A stretch of 6,240 bases of DNA from contig JAUTXA010000252.1 in NCBI GenBank assembly GCA_030838265.1, positions 1 through 6,240 of the forward strand, read 5' to 3'. Made by a program: the position numbers and the translations under genes. How positions within the stretch are numbered: the first letter of the stretch is position 1; each line of letters starts with the position of its first letter. A model generated the notes under the pieces. It had not been told where the DNA came from and did no database searches. It saw nothing but the letters and a program-made list of their open reading frames with translations. Positions 5,865 through 6,240 of this stretch are shown here, one piece after another. Origin of the DNA: Actinomycetota bacterium (GTDB lineage Bacteria > Actinomycetota > Acidimicrobiia > Acidimicrobiales > BP-101).

Positions 5865-6240
5865 GTGACCGCCTTCATCGCCGCCATCTGCGGCGTCCTC
5901 GGTCTGGCCGTCGGTTCGTTCCTGAATGTGGTGATCCACCGGGTCCCGAAGAAGGAGTCGGTCATCCGCCCCCGCAGTCGCTGCCCATCGTGCGGCACCC
6001 AGCTGGCCGAGCGCGACAACATCCCCGTCGTCTCGTGGATCCTCCTGCGGGGCCGGTGCCGCACCTGCGGCGAGCCCATCTCGGTTCGCTATCCACTGGT
6101 CGAGCTGCTGACGGCGGCCGCGTTCGCCGCCGTGGGCGTGCGCTTCGCCAGTCACCCCGAGGTGATCCCCGCCTACCTGTTGTTCTTCGCCTGCCTGATA
6201 TCGGTCTCGGCCATCGACCTCGACCTCTTCATCATCCCCA
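5865..6240 (+). CDS. pilD: Prepilin peptidase / N-methyltransferase PilD, N-terminal part (3' truncated)
   Basis: The first 125 residues of a membrane aspartyl protease that removes prepilin leaders and usually N-methylates the new N-terminus. The reading frame is open to the window end. Visible are the first membrane segment and family motif GSFLNVVIHRVP (17-28), four zinc-type cysteines in two pairs (CPSC at 40-43, CRTC at 65-68) typical of full bifunctional PilD/GspO, RYPLVELLT (75-83), a second hydrophobic region from about 80, and AIDLDLFIIP at 116-125. Asp118 of that motif matches the first catalytic aspartate. The second catalytic aspartate lies beyond the window. GTG 5865 is chosen because it directly precedes the first membrane segment and sits 6 bases after a TANNNT motif. 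Divergent from the Wzy_C gene across 88 bases, it would process the pilin encoded at 3576-4064. Confidence 0.94.
   Translation, partial: MTAFIAAICGVLGLAVGSFLNVVIHRVPKKESVIRPRSRCPSCGTQLAERDNIPVVSWILLRGRCRTCGEPISVRYPLVELLTAAAFAAVGVRFASHPEVIPAYLLFFACLISVSAIDLDLFIIP

Noticed and set aside
1..6240. tRNA, rRNA, CRISPR array, insertion sequence, att site or phage genes
   Set aside because: Nothing resembling any of these was seen on either strand; nearly all bases are accounted for by the six genes.

Overview
The window is a high-GC stretch (roughly two thirds G+C by eye) that is almost entirely coding. It carries the core of a type IV pilus (T4P) locus. The gene style suggests an actinobacterium: GC-rich third positions, GTG starts, TANNNT motifs placed a few bases before start codons that lack a Shine-Dalgarno, and a compact pilB-pilT-pilC-pilin order. 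My best guess is an Acidimicrobiia-like lineage, but this is inference from gene style and order. No rRNA or other taxonomic marker is present.

Left part (1-4064, plus strand): the 3' end of the extension ATPase gene pilB, a PilT-type retraction ATPase gene, the inner-membrane platform gene pilC, and one type IV prepilin gene. The genes are tightly packed, with gaps of 18, 11 and 48 bases, so they probably form one operon. The PilT protein is unusual: a full PilT core is preceded by about 185 residues made of an MshEN (type II/IV secretion ATPase N-terminal) domain and a linker. That domain normally sits on extension ATPases.

Middle (4070-5776, minus strand): a polytopic membrane protein of the O-antigen ligase/polymerase (Wzy_C) superfamily with a C-terminal TPR-like tail. 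It converges on the pilin gene with 5 bases between the stop codons. Its place between pilin and prepilin peptidase makes a pilin O-oligosaccharyltransferase role an attractive but unproven idea.

Right end (5865-6240, plus strand): the 5' part of a prepilin peptidase gene (pilD), cut by the window edge. It includes the four-cysteine zinc motif and the first catalytic aspartate. It is divergent from the Wzy_C gene across 88 bases. Both starts look leaderless: each GTG is preceded by a TANNNT -10-like hexamer at 6 to 8 bases and no Shine-Dalgarno.

How the parts fit: PilD would cleave the prepilin after Gly13, PilC would anchor assembly, PilB would drive extension and the MshEN-PilT fusion would drive retraction. 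The Wzy_C protein may transfer glycan to the Ser/Thr-rich pilin. No RNA genes, CRISPR arrays, insertion sequences or long repeats were seen. No non-coding stretch exceeds 300 bases; the longest is the 88-base divergent gap.
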